DNA from: Burkholderia sp. NRF60-BP8
GTDB lineage: Bacteria > Pseudomonadota > Gammaproteobacteria > Burkholderiales > Burkholderiaceae
Assembly (NCBI RefSeq): GCF_001522585.2
Contig: NZ_CP013373.1
Coordinates: 2,914,001-2,978,000, forward strand
DNA length: 64,000 nucleotides
Direction of reading: 5' to 3'
Shown one piece after another: positions 1-9,469 of this stretch. The position numbers were made by a program, and so were the translations under genes. The notes below the pieces were generated by a model. The model saw only the letters and a program-made list of their open reading frames with translations. It searched no databases and had not been told where the DNA came from. Every line of letters begins with the position of its first letter. The stretch's first letter is position 1.

Positions 1-873
1 GAAGCGGCAGAACTGCAGCACGTCGCCGAGCCCCTGCTCGCCCCACACCAGCAGCGTCTTGCCGGCGAGCGGCTCGCCCTGCCAGCGCGGGCCCGGCAAC
101 GCCGGCCGGCGGCCGCGCAACTCGCCCGCGCCGTCCCAGCGCGCCTCGTGGCCGCGCCAGCCCGCCGCGTGGTTGCCGCGCACCAGCTGGATGATCGCGA
201 GGTTGAAGCGGAACGACGCATCGTCGGGCGCCAGCTCGCACGCCCGCGCCGCATGGCGCTCGGCATCGTCCCAGCGCTGCGCCTCCTTCATCGCCATCGC
301 GACGTTGTTCATCGCGAGCGCGTTGTCGGGCGCGAGCTCGGCGAGCCGCGCGGCGCACGCGAGCGCACCGTCCAGATCGTGCGTCGCGATCCGCGCGACG
401 ACGAGGTTGGTCCACGCCTGCACGTCGTGCGGATCGTGCTTCACGGCCGCGTCGAGCAGCGCGATCTCGTCCGCGCGGTCGCCGCCCGACAGCCGCAGCG
501 CGATCGCGAGGTTGTTCCGCAGCGACGGCAGGCCGGCATCGAGCGCGAGCGCCGCGCGGTACGGCGCGACGGCGTCCGCGTGACGGCCGGCCACCTGCAG
601 CGCGTAGCCGTGGTTGAAGTACGCGTGCGCGCCCGGCTGCGCACGCGCCGCGCATTCGGCAAGCGCAACCGCATCGTCCATGCGCTGCCGCGCGGCGAGC
701 GCGGCCGTGAGCTGCGCGATCGCCGCCGCATCGACCGCGTGCAGATGGGCGGCGGCGGCGAGCCACAGATCGTGCGCGGGGCGCTCGCCGCGCGCCTGCG
801 CGTCGGCGGCGCGCTCGAGCAGCGCGAGGAACGGCGGAAGCAGCGGAATCAGGATGTCGGTCGGTTCGTCCAT
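1..873 (-). CDS. TPR-repeat protein with glycosyltransferase-like C-terminus (partial, runs off left edge)
   Basis: The first 291 codons are visible; the rest lies outside the window. The ATG at 871-873 opens a protein with helical, alanine-rich tetratricopeptide repeats over about residues 60-250 (phrases such as AYFNHGYALQVAGRHADAV and ALAMNNVAMAMKEAQRWDDA have TPR spacing). The last visible residues, PRWQGEPLAG and then WGEQGLGDVLQFCRF, match the linker and start of the glycosyltransferase-like domain found in bacterial TPR/O-GlcNAc-transferase-like proteins, where GEQGLGD is a recurring motif. Such proteins are usually tied to surface polysaccharide or glycan work, but substrate cannot be read here. 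It is divergent from glyQ. Family call is good; function is inference. Confidence 0.75.
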   Translation of the reverse strand, partial: MDEPTDILIPLLPPFLALLERAADAQARGERPAHDLWLAAAAHLHAVDAAAIAQLTAALAARQRMDDAVALAECAARAQPGAHAYFNHGYALQVAGRHADAVAPYRAALALDAGLPSLRNNLAIALRLSGGDRADEIALLDAAVKHDPHDVQAWTNLVVARIATHDLDGALACAARLAELAPDNALAMNNVAMAMKEAQRWDDAERHAARACELAPDDASFRFNLAIIQLVRGNHAAGWRGHEARWDGAGELRGRRPALPGPRWQGEPLAGKTLLVWGEQGLGDVLQFCRF

Positions 874-1193
874 GCAGTGAGCGTCGGCAAGCGGTGACGC
901 GGCACGCATGGCGCGCGCCGCAATACGCGCATCTTACCCCCCGCGCGACGCGCGGCGGCACGCCCGTCGCGAGGGGCCACACGCGGCCGCGCGGCGCATA
1001 CGGGCCGTCGACGCGCAGGCCGCCGGAAACGGCCCGGCAGTGCCCGCATCCGCCTTCCGGCCGCATCCGGTCGCCGATCCGGTAAAATTACGCGTTTCAG
1101 CACACTAACAAGCCGCGCCGCCGCGCGAGCCGACCCTCCGGGCCCGCCCGGAGCGCCGTCCGCAACGGAGCGCCAGCGCCACGAAGGCTCTTC
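874..1193. other. Divergent intergenic region upstream of glyQ
   Basis: This 320-bp gap separates the TPR gene (minus) from glyQ (plus). The only promoter-like element noticed is a TAAAAT at 1083-1088 on the plus strand, about 105 nt before the glyQ ATG; no good -35 was found at the usual distance, so it is a weak -10 candidate. The short reading frames inside have no recognisable protein content. No RNA gene or T-box-like structure was recognised in front of the synthetase genes. Confidence 0.4.
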
Positions 1194-2198
1194 ATGCTTA
1201 CGTTTCAGCAAATCATCCTGACGCTGCAGTCCTACTGGGACAAGCAGGGTTGCGCCCTGCTCCAGCCCATCGACATGGAAGTCGGCGCGGGCACGTCGCA
1301 CGTCCACACGTTCCTGCGCGCGGTCGGCCCCGAGCCGTGGCGCGCCGCGTACGTGCAGCCGTCGCGCCGCCCGAAGGACGGCCGCTACGGCGAAAACCCG
1401 AACCGCCTGCAGCACTACTACCAGTACCAGGTCGTGCTCAAGCCGGCGCCCGAAAACATCCTCGACCTGTACCTCGGCTCGCTCGAAGCGCTCGGCTTCG
1501 ACCTGAAGCAGAACGACGTGCGCTTCGTCGAGGACGACTGGGAGAACCCGACGCTCGGCGCGTGGGGGCTCGGCTGGGAAGTGTGGCTGAACGGGATGGA
1601 AGTCACGCAGTTCACGTATTTCCAGGAAGTCGGCGGCCTCGAATGCAAGCCGGTGCTGGGCGAGATCACGTACGGCCTCGAGCGCCTCGCGATGTACCTG
1701 CAGAAGGTCGAGAACGTGTACGACCTCGTGTGGACCGAGTGGGAGGAGCAAGGCCCGAACGGCCCCGAGCTGCGCCGCCTGTCGTACGGCGACGTGTACC
1801 ACCAGAACGAGGTCGAGCAGTCGACCTACAACTTCGAGCACGCGAACGTCGACCTGCTGTTCACGTTCTTCAACAGCTACGAAGCCGAAGCGAAGAAGAT
1901 GATCGACGCGCAGCTCGCGCTGCCCGCGTACGAGCTCGTGCTGAAGGCCGGCCACACGTTCAACCTGCTCGACGCGCGCGGCGCGATCTCGGTCACCGAG
2001 CGGGCGGCGTACATCGGCCGCATCCGCGCGCTGTCGCGTCTCGTCGCGCAGGCTTACTACGACTCGCGCGAGAAGCTCGGCTTCCCGATGCTCGGCAACC
2101 CGCCGGGCGTGCCGGGCCTCACCACCGACGCCCAGGACGCCGCGCAGCCGGCATGGGCGCCGCCGCTCAAGGTCGAACGCAAGATCGATCAGGACTGA
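1194..2198 (+). CDS. glyQ: Glycine--tRNA ligase alpha subunit
   Basis: GlyQ is the catalytic alpha subunit of the heterotetrameric (alpha2beta2) bacterial glycyl-tRNA synthetase, which charges tRNA-Gly in the cytoplasm. The 334-residue product starts [19 protein letters not shown] and carries the family hallmarks [42 protein letters not shown] and [15 protein letters not shown], the last being the class II active-site region. It is a little longer than the E. coli protein because of a tail rich in Ala and Pro. GAAGG lies about 6 nt before the ATG. glyS follows after 22 nt, so the two subunits are co-transcribed. Identification is essentially certain. Confidence 0.97.
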   Translation: MLTFQQIILTLQSYWDKQGCALLQPIDMEVGAGTSHVHTFLRAVGPEPWRAAYVQPSRRPKDGRYGENPNRLQHYYQYQVVLKPAPENILDLYLGSLEALGFDLKQNDVRFVEDDWENPTLGAWGLGWEVWLNGMEVTQFTYFQEVGGLECKPVLGEITYGLERLAMYLQKVENVYDLVWTEWEEQGPNGPELRRLSYGDVYHQNEVEQSTYNFEHANVDLLFTFFNSYEAEAKKMIDAQLALPAYELVLKAGHTFNLLDARGAISVTERAAYIGRIRALSRLVAQAYYDSREKLGFPMLGNPPGVPGLTTDAQDAAQPAWAPPLKVERKIDQD

Positions 2199-2220
2199 CG
2201 AGACGAGATTCATTCCAACC

Positions 2221-4320
2221 ATGACGCATAATCATCCCGCCCCCCTGCTCGTCGAACTGCTGACCGAAGAGCTGCCGCCGAAGGCCCTCGCGCGCCTCGG
2301 CGACGCATTCGCCGAAGGTCTCGCGCAACGCCTCGCGGCGCGCGACCTCGTCGAAGGCGAACTCGTGTTCGAACGCTACGCCACGCCGCGCCGCCTCGCG
2401 GTCGTCGTGCAGAACGTGCGCGCCGTCGCGCCCGACCGGCAGGTCCGCGAAAAGGTCCTGCCCGTGTCGGTCGCGCTCGACGCCGAAGGCAAGCCGACGG
2501 CCCCGCTCGCGAAGAAGCTCGCGGCGCTCGGCCACCCGAACCTGTCGATCGCCGATCTCGAGCGCGCGCAGGACGGCAAGGCCGAAGCGTTCTTCATCAA
2601 CTATTCGGCGGCCGGCGCCACGCTCGCCGACGGCCTGCAGGCCGCGCTCGACGAAGCGCTCGCGAAGCTGCCGATCCCGAAATTCATGACGTACCAGCGC
2701 CCGGACGGCTCGGACGTGAAGTTCGTGCGCCCGGTGCATCGCCTGACGGTGCTGCACGACGACCGCGTCGTGCCCGTCACCGCGTTCGGCGTCGACGCCG
2801 GCGACACCACGCTCGGCCACCGCTTCCTGTCCGACGGCCTCGTCGCGATCCAGCATGCGCGCGCGTACGCCGACACGCTGCGCGACAAGGGCCGCGTGAT
2901 CGCGCATTTCGCCGATCGCCGCGAAACGATCCGCACGCAGCTGAACGAACACGCGAACGGCGACACGGTCGTGATGCCCGAATCGCTGCTCGACGAAGTG
3001 ACGTCGCTGGTCGAATGGCCGGTGGTCTACCCGTGCCGTTTCGAGGACGAATTCCTGCAGGTGCCGCAGGAATGCCTGATCCTCACGATGCAGACGAACC
3101 AGAAGTATTTCGCGCTGACCGACGTTAGCGGCAAGCTGCGCTCGCGCTTCCTGATCGTGTCGAACATCGAGACGAAGACGCCGGGCGAGATCATCGAAGG
3201 CAACGAGCGCGTCGTGCGCCCGCGCCTCGCCGATGCGAAGTTCTTCTTCGAGCAGGACAAGAAGAAGCCGCTCGCCGAGCGCGTGCCGCAGCTCGCGAAC
3301 GTCGTCTATCACAACAAGCTCGGTTCGGCGCTCGCACGCGTCGAGCGCCTCGAGGCGCTGGCCGGCGAGATCGCCCCGGCGATCGGCGCCGACACCGCGC
3401 ACGCGAAGCGCGCCGCCCGTCTCGCGAAGGCCGACCTGCTGACCGACATGGTCGGCGAGTTCCCCGAACTGCAGGGCACGATGGGCACGTACTACGCGCG
3501 CCACGACGGCGAAGCCGACGACGTCGCGCTCGCCTGCGCCGAGCACTACCAGCCGCGCTTCTCCGGCGATGCGCTGCCGACCACGCCCGTGTCGACCGCC
3601 GTCGCGCTCGCCGACAAGCTCGAGACGATCGTCGGCATCTGGGGCATCGGCCTCGCGCCGACCGGCGAGAAGGATCCGTTCGCGCTGCGCCGCCACGCGC
3701 TCGGCGTGCTGCGCCTGCTGCTCGAAAAGCAGCTGCCGCTCGATCTCGTGGCGCTGCTGCGCACGGCCCATGCACGCTTTGACGACGTGCCGGGCGTCGC
3801 CGAATCGACCGACGCGATCTTCGCGTTCTTCATGGATCGCCTGCGCGGCCTGCTGCGCGAGCGCGGCTATTCGGCCGGCGAAATCGACGCGGTGCTGAGC
3901 CTGAACCCGACGCGCATCGACGATCTCGTCGCGCGCCTCGACGCGGTGCGCGAATTCACGCGCCTCGCGGAAGCCGAAGCGCTCGCGGCCGCGAACAAGC
4001 GGATCTCGAACATCCTGAAGAAATCGGAAGGCGTCGCGAACGGCGCGGTGCAGTCGACGCTGCTCGTCGAGGCCGCCGAGAAGGCGCTGCACGAACAGCT
4101 CGCGGCCGTCACGCCGCGCGTGCAGTCGCAGCTCGAGGCACGTGCGTACACGGGCGCGCTGTCGGCGCTCGCCGCGCTGCGCGCGCCGGTCGACACGTTC
4201 TTCAACGACGTGATGGTCAACGCGGAAGATCCGGCACTGCGCGCGAACCGTCTCGCGCTGCTGTCCGCGCTGCACCAGCAGATGAACTGCGTCGCCGACA
4301 TCTCGAAGCTCGCCGCATAA
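2221..4320 (+). CDS. glyS: Glycine--tRNA ligase beta subunit
   Basis: GlyS is the large beta subunit that binds tRNA and completes the alpha2beta2 glycyl-tRNA synthetase. At 699 residues it has the usual length. The opening [18 protein letters not shown] is the family signature; further landmarks are [48 protein letters not shown] (the HD-like core) and a C-terminal DALR-type anticodon-binding helical region ending in DISKLAA. It follows glyQ by 22 nt and precedes gmhB by 10 nt, so glyQ, glyS, gmhB and plsC probably form one transcript. Confidence 0.97.
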   Translation: MTHNHPAPLLVELLTEELPPKALARLGDAFAEGLAQRLAARDLVEGELVFERYATPRRLAVVVQNVRAVAPDRQVREKVLPVSVALDAEGKPTAPLAKKLAALGHPNLSIADLERAQDGKAEAFFINYSAAGATLADGLQAALDEALAKLPIPKFMTYQRPDGSDVKFVRPVHRLTVLHDDRVVPVTAFGVDAGDTTLGHRFLSDGLVAIQHARAYADTLRDKGRVIAHFADRRETIRTQLNEHANGDTVVMPESLLDEVTSLVEWPVVYPCRFEDEFLQVPQECLILTMQTNQKYFALTDVSGKLRSRFLIVSNIETKTPGEIIEGNERVVRPRLADAKFFFEQDKKKPLAERVPQLANVVYHNKLGSALARVERLEALAGEIAPAIGADTAHAKRAARLAKADLLTDMVGEFPELQGTMGTYYARHDGEADDVALACAEHYQPRFSGDALPTTPVSTAVALADKLETIVGIWGIGLAPTGEKDPFALRRHALGVLRLLLEKQLPLDLVALLRTAHARFDDVPGVAESTDAIFAFFMDRLRGLLRERGYSAGEIDAVLSLNPTRIDDLVARLDAVREFTRLAEAEALAAANKRISNILKKSEGVANGAVQSTLLVEAAEKALHEQLAAVTPRVQSQLEARAYTGALSALAALRAPVDTFFNDVMVNAEDPALRANRLALLSALHQQMNCVADISKLAA

Positions 4321-4330
4321 GGGCCGCACG

Positions 4331-4894
4331 ATGCCGATCAGCCCCAACCGAAAGCTCGTCGTCCTCGACCGGGACGGCGTGATCAACGTCGATTCGGACG
4401 CGTTCATCAAGACGCCCGACGAATGGATCGCGCTGCCCGGCAGCTTCGAGGCGATTGCGCGGCTCAACCACGCGGGCTACCGCGTGGTCGTCGCGACCAA
4501 CCAGTCCGGCATCGGTCGAGGGCTGTTCGACATGGCCGCGCTCAACGAGATGCACCTGAAAATGCATCGCGCGGCGGCCGCGGTCGGCGCGCGCATCGAC
4601 GCGGTGTTTTTCTGCCCGCACACGGCCGAGGATCGCTGCGACTGCCGCAAGCCGAAACCCGGCATGATGCAGATGATCGCCGAGCGCTTCGAGATCGATC
4701 CCGCCAACACGCCGGTCGTCGGCGATTCGCTGCGCGACCTGCAGGCCGGCGTCGCGGTCGGCTTCCAGCCGCACCTCGTGCTGACCGGCAAGGGCAAGAA
4801 GACGCTCGCCGCCGGCAATCTGCCGGACGGCACGAAAGTCCACGACGACCTGCGCGCCTTCGCGCTCGATTTTCTTTCACTCGAACACGAGTGA
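4331..4894 (+). CDS. gmhB: D-glycero-beta-D-manno-heptose-1,7-bisphosphate 7-phosphatase
   Basis: A 187-residue HAD-superfamily phosphatase. The nucleophile motif VVLDRDGVIN sits at about residues 9-18, the second motif is ATNQSGIGRG, and the zinc-binding loop FCPHTAEDRCDCRKPKPGM supplies the Cys/His ligands that distinguish GmhB and histidinol-phosphatase-type HAD enzymes. VVGDSLRDLQAG is the final motif. GmhB removes the C7 phosphate in ADP-heptose synthesis for the LPS inner core. Its placement between glyS and plsC, apart from other heptose genes, is the arrangement expected in Burkholderiales, and pairing with plsC gives the operon an envelope theme. The main alternative would be a histidinol-phosphatase-type paralogue, which is less likely. 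Confidence 0.92.
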   Translation: MPISPNRKLVVLDRDGVINVDSDAFIKTPDEWIALPGSFEAIARLNHAGYRVVVATNQSGIGRGLFDMAALNEMHLKMHRAAAAVGARIDAVFFCPHTAEDRCDCRKPKPGMMQMIAERFEIDPANTPVVGDSLRDLQAGVAVGFQPHLVLTGKGKKTLAAGNLPDGTKVHDDLRAFALDFLSLEHE

Positions 4895-4937
4895 TGCGGC
4901 TGCCGCGCGCATCCTCCCCAACGCCAGACTCACGCCG

Positions 4938-5702
4938 ATGCGCTTCGTCCGCTCCCTGCTGCTGCTGATCTACTTCATCCTGTACACGGTGCCGTACGCC
5001 ACCGCGTGCTTCATCGCGTTTCCGTTCATGCGCCCCGACGCGCGCTACTGGATGGCGGCCGGCTGGTGCAAGTCGACGCTGTGGGTCGTGCGCTGGCTGA
5101 ACGGCATCCGCTACCGGATCGAAGGGATGGAGAACCTGCCCGACGGCCCGGCCGTGCTGCTGTCGAAGCACCAGTCCGCGTGGGAGACGCTCGCGTTTCC
5201 GGCGCTGATGCCCAAGCCGCTCTGCTACGTGTTCAAGCGCGAGCTGCTGTACGTGCCGTTCTTCGGCTGGGCGCTCGGGCTGCTGCACATGGTCAACATC
5301 AACCGCAAGGAAGGCAAGAACGCGTTCGCGTCGGTGATCCGCCAGGGCAAGAAGCGCCTGTCGGAAGGCGCATGGATGATCATGTTCCCCGAAGGCACGC
5401 GCACACCGGTCGGCAAGCAAGGCAAGTACAAGACGGGCGGCGCGCGTTTCGCGATCGAAACCGGCACGCCGGTCGTGCCGATCGCGCACAATGCAGGTCA
5501 TGTGTGGCCGCGCAATTCGTTTACGAAATTCCCGGGCGTCGTCACCGTGTCGATCGGCAAGCCGATTCCGGTCGAAGGCAAGACGCCCGACGTATTGAAC
5601 TCGCAGGTCGAAGCATGGATCGAAGCGGAAATGCGCCGCATCGATCCCGATGCGTATCGTCCGGCGGGCAACGCCGGCACCCGCGATGCCGCACGCGCCT
5701 GA
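4938..5702 (+). CDS. plsC: 1-acyl-sn-glycerol-3-phosphate acyltransferase family protein
   Basis: A 254-residue membrane-associated PlsC-type acyltransferase. An N-terminal hydrophobic stretch (about residues 5-30, LLLLIYFILYTVPYATACF) anchors it to the inner membrane. The catalytic block reads KHQSAWETL, so the usual HX4D is here HX4E (His78, Glu83), a variant seen in lysophospholipid acyltransferases of beta-proteobacteria. The acceptor-site motif FPEGTRTP is at about residues 150-157 and GARFAIETGTPVVPIAHN is the fourth block. It probably makes phosphatidic acid by acylating lysophosphatidate, though lyso-ornithine-lipid acylation is possible. It follows gmhB by 43 nt and is likely in the glyQ operon. 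Confidence 0.85.
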   Translation: MRFVRSLLLLIYFILYTVPYATACFIAFPFMRPDARYWMAAGWCKSTLWVVRWLNGIRYRIEGMENLPDGPAVLLSKHQSAWETLAFPALMPKPLCYVFKRELLYVPFFGWALGLLHMVNINRKEGKNAFASVIRQGKKRLSEGAWMIMFPEGTRTPVGKQGKYKTGGARFAIETGTPVVPIAHNAGHVWPRNSFTKFPGVVTVSIGKPIPVEGKTPDVLNSQVEAWIEAEMRRIDPDAYRPAGNAGTRDAARA

Positions 5703-5747
5703 AGCCCCGGATTGCAGCCGTTGCGTACGACAAAAAGAAGCGAACTG

Positions 5748-6635
5748 ATGAAACAGCGTCCGCGGCCACGGCCTGCCGTCGTGGCCCTCGATCATCGCCA
5801 GATGGATCTGCCGCTCTTCGACGGGCCGGCCGCGGCGCCGTCGGCGCCTGCCGCGCCGCCGGCGCCGCCCGAAGCCGCGCCCGCCGCGCCGCTCGATCCG
5901 GGCCCGGTGCGCGATCGCTCACGCGTGCGCACGTTCGCGCTCGACAGTCGCGTGCTCGAATACCGGCTGAAGCGCTCGGCGCGCCGCACGATCGGCTTCA
6001 CGATCGACGGTAGCGGGCTGTCGATCACCGCGCCGCGCTGGGTCACGCTCGCCGACATCGAAGCGGCGATCGCCGAGAAACAACGCTGGATCTTCGCGAA
6101 GCTCGCGGAGTGGAAGACACGCACCGAGCAGCGCGCGCTGCCGCAGATCGACTGGCGCGACGGCGCGCAACTGCCGTATCTCGGCAAGACGGTGACGATC
6201 GCGCTCGGCGCGGGCGCCGTCGGCTTCGATGCCGATGCGCTGCGGCTGTCGCTGCCGCTGCCCGTGCAGGCCGACATGCAGCAGATCAAGGATCGCGTGC
6301 AGGGCTGGCTGCAAGGCGAAGCGAAACGCATCTTCGGCGAGCGCCTCGCGGTCTACGCGGAAAGGCTCGGCGTCACGTATTCGATGTACGCGCTGTCGTC
6401 GGCCGCGACGCGCTGGGGCAGTTGCTCGAGCGACGGCAAGATCCGCCTGAACTGGCGGCTGATCCATTTTCCGATGTCGATCATCGACTACGTCGTCGCG
6501 CACGAACTGTCGCACCTGCGCGAGATGAACCACAGCCCGGCCTTCTGGCAGACCGTCGAATCGATCTTCCCCGAGTTCCGCGAAGCCCGGCACACGCTCA
6601 AGCATCACCCGCCCGAGCTGCTGCCGTCGCTTTGA
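5748..6635 (+). CDS. YgjP/DUF45-type metallopeptidase (M48-like)
   Basis: A 295-residue protein with a Pro/Ala-rich N-terminal third (about residues 25-60) and a C-terminal YgjP-like zinc-metallopeptidase domain. The active-site helix VAHELSHLREMNHSPAFW places HELSH at residues 252-256, with the third ligand region NHSP just after. RWGSCSSDGKIRLNWRLIHF is the other conserved family block. ATG at 5748 is preferred because AAGAAG stands about 7 nt upstream; a TTG at 5712 would add 12 residues without support. The gene follows plsC by 45 nt and is closed by the inverted repeat at 6655-6700. The physiological substrate of this family is not established. Confidence 0.85.
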   Translation: MKQRPRPRPAVVALDHRQMDLPLFDGPAAAPSAPAAPPAPPEAAPAAPLDPGPVRDRSRVRTFALDSRVLEYRLKRSARRTIGFTIDGSGLSITAPRWVTLADIEAAIAEKQRWIFAKLAEWKTRTEQRALPQIDWRDGAQLPYLGKTVTIALGAGAVGFDADALRLSLPLPVQADMQQIKDRVQGWLQGEAKRIFGERLAVYAERLGVTYSMYALSSAATRWGSCSSDGKIRLNWRLIHFPMSIIDYVVAHELSHLREMNHSPAFWQTVESIFPEFREARHTLKHHPPELLPSL

Positions 6636-6654
6636 CGCGCACGGCTTCGCCGCC

Positions 6655-6700
6655 AACGAAACAGGGCGGTGCGGGTTACCCCGCACCGCCCTGTTTCGTT
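6655..6700. terminator. 21-bp perfect inverted repeat between convergent genes
   Basis: The arms 6655-6675 and 6680-6700 are exact reverse complements over 21 bases with a TTAC loop. The structure sits between the convergent ends of the YgjP-type gene (stop at 6635) and gloA (stop at 6748). A long run of T is absent, only GTTTCGTT/AACGAAAC at the stem base, but a stem this long and GC-rich should stop or insulate transcription from both sides. Confidence 0.7.
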
Positions 6701-6747
6701 CGCTGCTGCGGCAGGCATCGCATGCCGCGGCCCCGTTCATCGCGCGC

Positions 6748-7131
6748 TTACTTCTTCTGGATGAACTCGATCTTGTAGCCGTCCGGATCCTCGACGAACG
6801 CGATCACGGTCGTGCCGTGCTTCATCGGGCCCGCCTCGCGCGTGACCTTGCCGCCTTGCGCCTTGATCTTCTCGCAGGCCGCGTACGCATCGTCGACCGC
6901 TACCGCCAGATGGCCGAAGCCGTTGCCGAGATCGTAGGACGGCGTCTCCCAGTTGTGGGTCAGCTCGATCACGGTGCCCGTGCTCTCGTCTTCGTAGCCG
7001 ACGAACGCGAGCGTGAACTTGCCTTCCGGATAATCCTCGCGACGCAGCAGCTTCATGCCGAGCAATTCGGTGTAGAACTTGATCGAGCGGTCGAGATCGC
7101 CGACTCGCAGCATCGTATGCAGCAAACGCAT
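6748..7131 (-). CDS. gloA: Lactoylglutathione lyase (glyoxalase I)
   Basis: GloA converts the hemithioacetal of methylglyoxal and glutathione to S-lactoylglutathione in the cytoplasm. The 127-residue product has the exact length and layout of the bacterial Ni-type enzyme: two vicinal-oxygen-chelate repeats with the four metal ligands in [20 protein letters not shown] (His5), [22 protein letters not shown] and [16 protein letters not shown] is 8 nt before the ATG. It is a single gene, convergent with the YgjP-type gene, and separated from the DMT permease by a repeat-containing gap. Confidence 0.95.
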   Translation of the reverse strand: MRLLHTMLRVGDLDRSIKFYTELLGMKLLRREDYPEGKFTLAFVGYEDESTGTVIELTHNWETPSYDLGNGFGHLAVAVDDAYAACEKIKAQGGKVTREAGPMKHGTTVIAFVEDPDGYKIEFIQKK

Positions 7132-7574
7132 GTGTTGTACTCCTGTGGGGACTTTCCAGAGCCGGAAATTCTACCGGAGTCGGGTGAATTTCGCCGGGGA
7201 CACCTAGTCGGGGACGCCTAGTTCGGGGGCGCCCAGCCGGGGGCGCCTAGCCGGGGGCGTCCGGTCGGGGACACCTAGCCGCGAGCGCCTGGCCCGATGC
7301 ACCTGGCCGGGGCGCGGCCGACGCGGTGCATCGGTTGCCCGCTCGCGCGCACGAGCGTCGCGGCGAAAAACGGTACGATCCGGCTCGCCGGCCACCGCGC
7401 CGATCGGGTAACATCCTTCCACTTCGCACCAAAATCGGGCATGCATCCTGCCCCGACCGCGACCACCTACTCTTCCGTACGCCCCACTGCCGTGCGAAAC
7501 CGCCGATTCGAGCGCGCCGGGCGCGCCGCCCACCCGAGCGCGCCGCTACCGTACCGCCTCCGCGAGGTGCGCCG
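7132..7574. other. Gene-free stretch between gloA and the DMT permease
   Basis: About 440 bp without a supported gene. The first part is the gloA leader region (AGGAG at about 7140-7144 on the minus strand). The 14-bp tandem array occupies 7195-7314. From 7315 to 7574 short open frames occur on both strands but none has recognisable content, and the permease start is better placed at 7575. Confidence 0.5.
7195..7314. repeat. 14-bp tandem repeat array (about 8.5 degenerate copies)
   Basis: Reading from 7195 the sequence falls into units of 14 bp of the type CGGGGGCGCCTAGC: 7195-7208, 7209-7223 (one extra T), 7224-7237, 7238-7251, 7252-7265, 7266-7279, 7280-7293, 7294-7307 and a partial copy from 7308. 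The G-run and the C-C-T-A-G half are conserved and the last units decay. A 14-bp period does not preserve a reading frame and CTAG brings in stops, so it is not coding. The array lies directly upstream of gloA on one side and the DMT permease on the other. Confidence 0.8.
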
Positions 7575-8510
7575 ATGACCGCGCTCGCCGCCGCCCCCGT
7601 GCGCCGCGCACTCGATACGCGCGCCGTCGGCCTGATGCTGCTGCTGTGCGCGATCTGGGGTTTCCAGCAAGTCGCGATCAAGAGCACGAACGCCGCGATC
7701 GCGCCGATGTTCCAGGCCGGGCTGCGCTCGGTGATCGCCGCGCTGCTGCTATGGGGCTGGGCGCGCACGCGCGGCACACCGCTGTTTCGGGCGGACGGCA
7801 CGTTCGGCGCGGGGCTCGCGGCCGGCGCGCTGTTCGCCGGCGAATTCGTCTGCGTGTTCTTCGGGTTGACGCTGACGAGCGCGTCGCACATGGCGATCTT
7901 CCTGTACACGGCGCCGTGCTTCACCGCGCTCGGCCTGCACCTGTTCGCCCCGGGCGAGCGGCTGCAGCGGACGCAATGGGCCGGCGTCGGCCTCGCATTC
8001 GCCGGCATTGCGCTCGCGTTCGCCGACGGCTTCCTGAAGCCGCGCGCGCCCGGCGCGTCCGTGCTGGCCGGGCTCGCCGGCGACGCGCTCGGGATCCTCG
8101 GCGGCGCGATGTGGGCCGCGACGACGGTCGTCGTGCGTTCGACGACGCTCGCGCGGGCGAGCGCAAGCAAAACGCTGTTCTACCAGCTCGCGGTATCGGC
8201 GGTCGTCCTGGTCGCGCTCGCCGCGCTGCTCGGGCAGATGTCGTTCGCGCAGGTCACGCCGCTCGCGATCGCGAGCCTCGCGTACCAGTCGGTGATCGTC
8301 GCGTTCGTCAGCTACCTGTCGTGGTTCTGGCTGCTGACGCGCTACAGCGCGTCCCGGCTGTCGGTCTTCACGTTCCTGTCGCCGCTGTTCGGCGTCGCGT
8401 TCGGCGTGCTGCTGCTCGGCGAAACGGTCGGCTGGCGCTTCCTGTCCGCGGCCGCGCTCGTGCTGACCGGCATCGCGCTCGTCAACGCGCCGCCGCGCCG
8501 GCGGTCGTGA
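7575..8510 (+). CDS. EamA/DMT-superfamily transporter
   Basis: A 311-residue inner-membrane permease of the drug/metabolite transporter superfamily. Ten hydrophobic segments can be followed in two EamA halves: the first begins with VGLMLLLCAIWGFQQVAIKS (about residues 16-35) and the second after FLKPRAPGASVLAGLAGDALG. The second half ends with GVLLLGETVGWRFLSAAALVLTGI, the usual EamA ending with a Gly-Glu motif. The substrate is unknown; members export amino acids or metabolites. ATG 7575 is chosen since translation upstream of it is Arg-rich and non-hydrophobic. It is convergent with ksgA, whose terminator lies in the gap. Confidence 0.85.
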   Translation: MTALAAAPVRRALDTRAVGLMLLLCAIWGFQQVAIKSTNAAIAPMFQAGLRSVIAALLLWGWARTRGTPLFRADGTFGAGLAAGALFAGEFVCVFFGLTLTSASHMAIFLYTAPCFTALGLHLFAPGERLQRTQWAGVGLAFAGIALAFADGFLKPRAPGASVLAGLAGDALGILGGAMWAATTVVVRSTTLARASASKTLFYQLAVSAVVLVALAALLGQMSFAQVTPLAIASLAYQSVIVAFVSYLSWFWLLTRYSASRLSVFTFLSPLFGVAFGVLLLGETVGWRFLSAAALVLTGIALVNAPPRRRS

Positions 8511-8536
8511 CGACCGGCGCAGGACGCGCGGGCAAC

Positions 8537-8559
8537 AAAAAAGCTGCCGGTCGGGCAGC
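8537..8559 (-). terminator. Rho-independent terminator of the ksgA operon
   Basis: On the minus strand a GCTGCC/GGCAGC stem (8554-8559 with 8543-8548, five-base loop) is followed by a run of six T (8537-8542 as A on the plus strand). It lies 36 nt past the ksgA stop at 8596. Confidence 0.8.
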
Positions 8560-8595
8560 CTCTTCGATACGGCCGGCGGGCTTGCGCCACGCGCG

Positions 8596-9423
8596 TCATC
8601 CGGCCTGGCGCCGCGCCGCGAGCGCCTGCGCGACGCCGACGTATTCGGCCACGCTCACGTCCTCCGCACGGCGCGCGAGATCGAAGCCGAGCGCATCGAA
8701 ATCGATCGTCTCGCGATAGTCGCCGAGCGTATTGCGCAGCATCTTGCGGCGCTGCGAGAACGCGGCCGTGACGATTTCGCCGAGCAGCACCGGATCGACG
8801 TCCGGCAGTTCGTGCGGCTCGTACGGGATCATCCGGACGATCGCCGAATCGACCTTCGGCGGCGGCTGGAACGATTCCGGCGGCACGTCGAGCATCTTTT
8901 CCATCACGTAGCGGTACTGCAGCATCACCGACAGCCGCGAGAACGCCTTCGTGCCCGGCTCCGCGACCATCCGCTCGACGACTTCGTTCTGCAGCATGAA
9001 ATGCTGGTCGATGACCGCATCGGCGAACGTCATCAGGTGAAACAGCAGCGGGCTGGAAATGTTGTACGGCAGGTTGCCGACGATCCGCAGCGACGGCTTG
9101 TCGCCGGGCGCCGCGAGCGAACGGAAGTCGAACGCGAGCGCGTCGCCCGCGTGCAGCTCCAGCAGCGCGCCGAAGCGTTGCTGCAGGCGCCCGATCAGGT
9201 CGCGATCGAGCTCCACCGCATGCAGCGGCGACTCGGGCGTCGCGAGGCGCTCGATCAGCGGCTCGGTCAGCGCGCCGAGCCCGGGGCCGATCTCGACCAT
9301 CCGCTGGCCGCGCGCGGGGCCGATCGTCGCGACGATCGAGTCGATCACGCCGTGATCGACGAGGAAGTTCTGCCCGAAGCGCTTGCGCGCGAAATGGCCT
9401 TGGTGCTGTCTGCTGTTCGACAT
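8596..9423 (-). CDS. rsmA: 16S rRNA (adenine1518/1519-N6)-dimethyltransferase
   Basis: RsmA (KsgA) dimethylates two adjacent adenines in the 3'-terminal helix of 16S rRNA during late 30S assembly. The 275-residue product shows [16 protein letters not shown] near residues 17-32, the SAM-binding motif [15 protein letters not shown], the acidic ELDRDLI of motif II, and the adenine-methylase motif [15 protein letters not shown]-terminal [12 protein letters not shown] is typical of the rRNA-binding tail domain. It is the last gene of the lptD-surA-pdxA-ksgA set, 46 nt after pdxA. apaG, which follows it in E. coli, is not present here. Confidence 0.96.
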   Translation of the reverse strand: MSNSRQHQGHFARKRFGQNFLVDHGVIDSIVATIGPARGQRMVEIGPGLGALTEPLIERLATPESPLHAVELDRDLIGRLQQRFGALLELHAGDALAFDFRSLAAPGDKPSLRIVGNLPYNISSPLLFHLMTFADAVIDQHFMLQNEVVERMVAEPGTKAFSRLSVMLQYRYVMEKMLDVPPESFQPPPKVDSAIVRMIPYEPHELPDVDPVLLGEIVTAAFSQRRKMLRNTLGDYRETIDFDALGFDLARRAEDVSVAEYVGVAQALAARRQAG

Positions 9424-9469
9424 CGACTGAGTAAAACGAAAAATACGACGAATGGGGTAAGCCGCAGCG

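Noticed and set aside
2167..4467. A 766-codon open frame on the minus strand
   Set aside because: Antisense shadow of glyS; the glyS protein is unmistakable.
7195..7314. CRISPR array
   Set aside because: Repeats are 14 bp, contiguous and degenerate, without unique spacers or cas genes.
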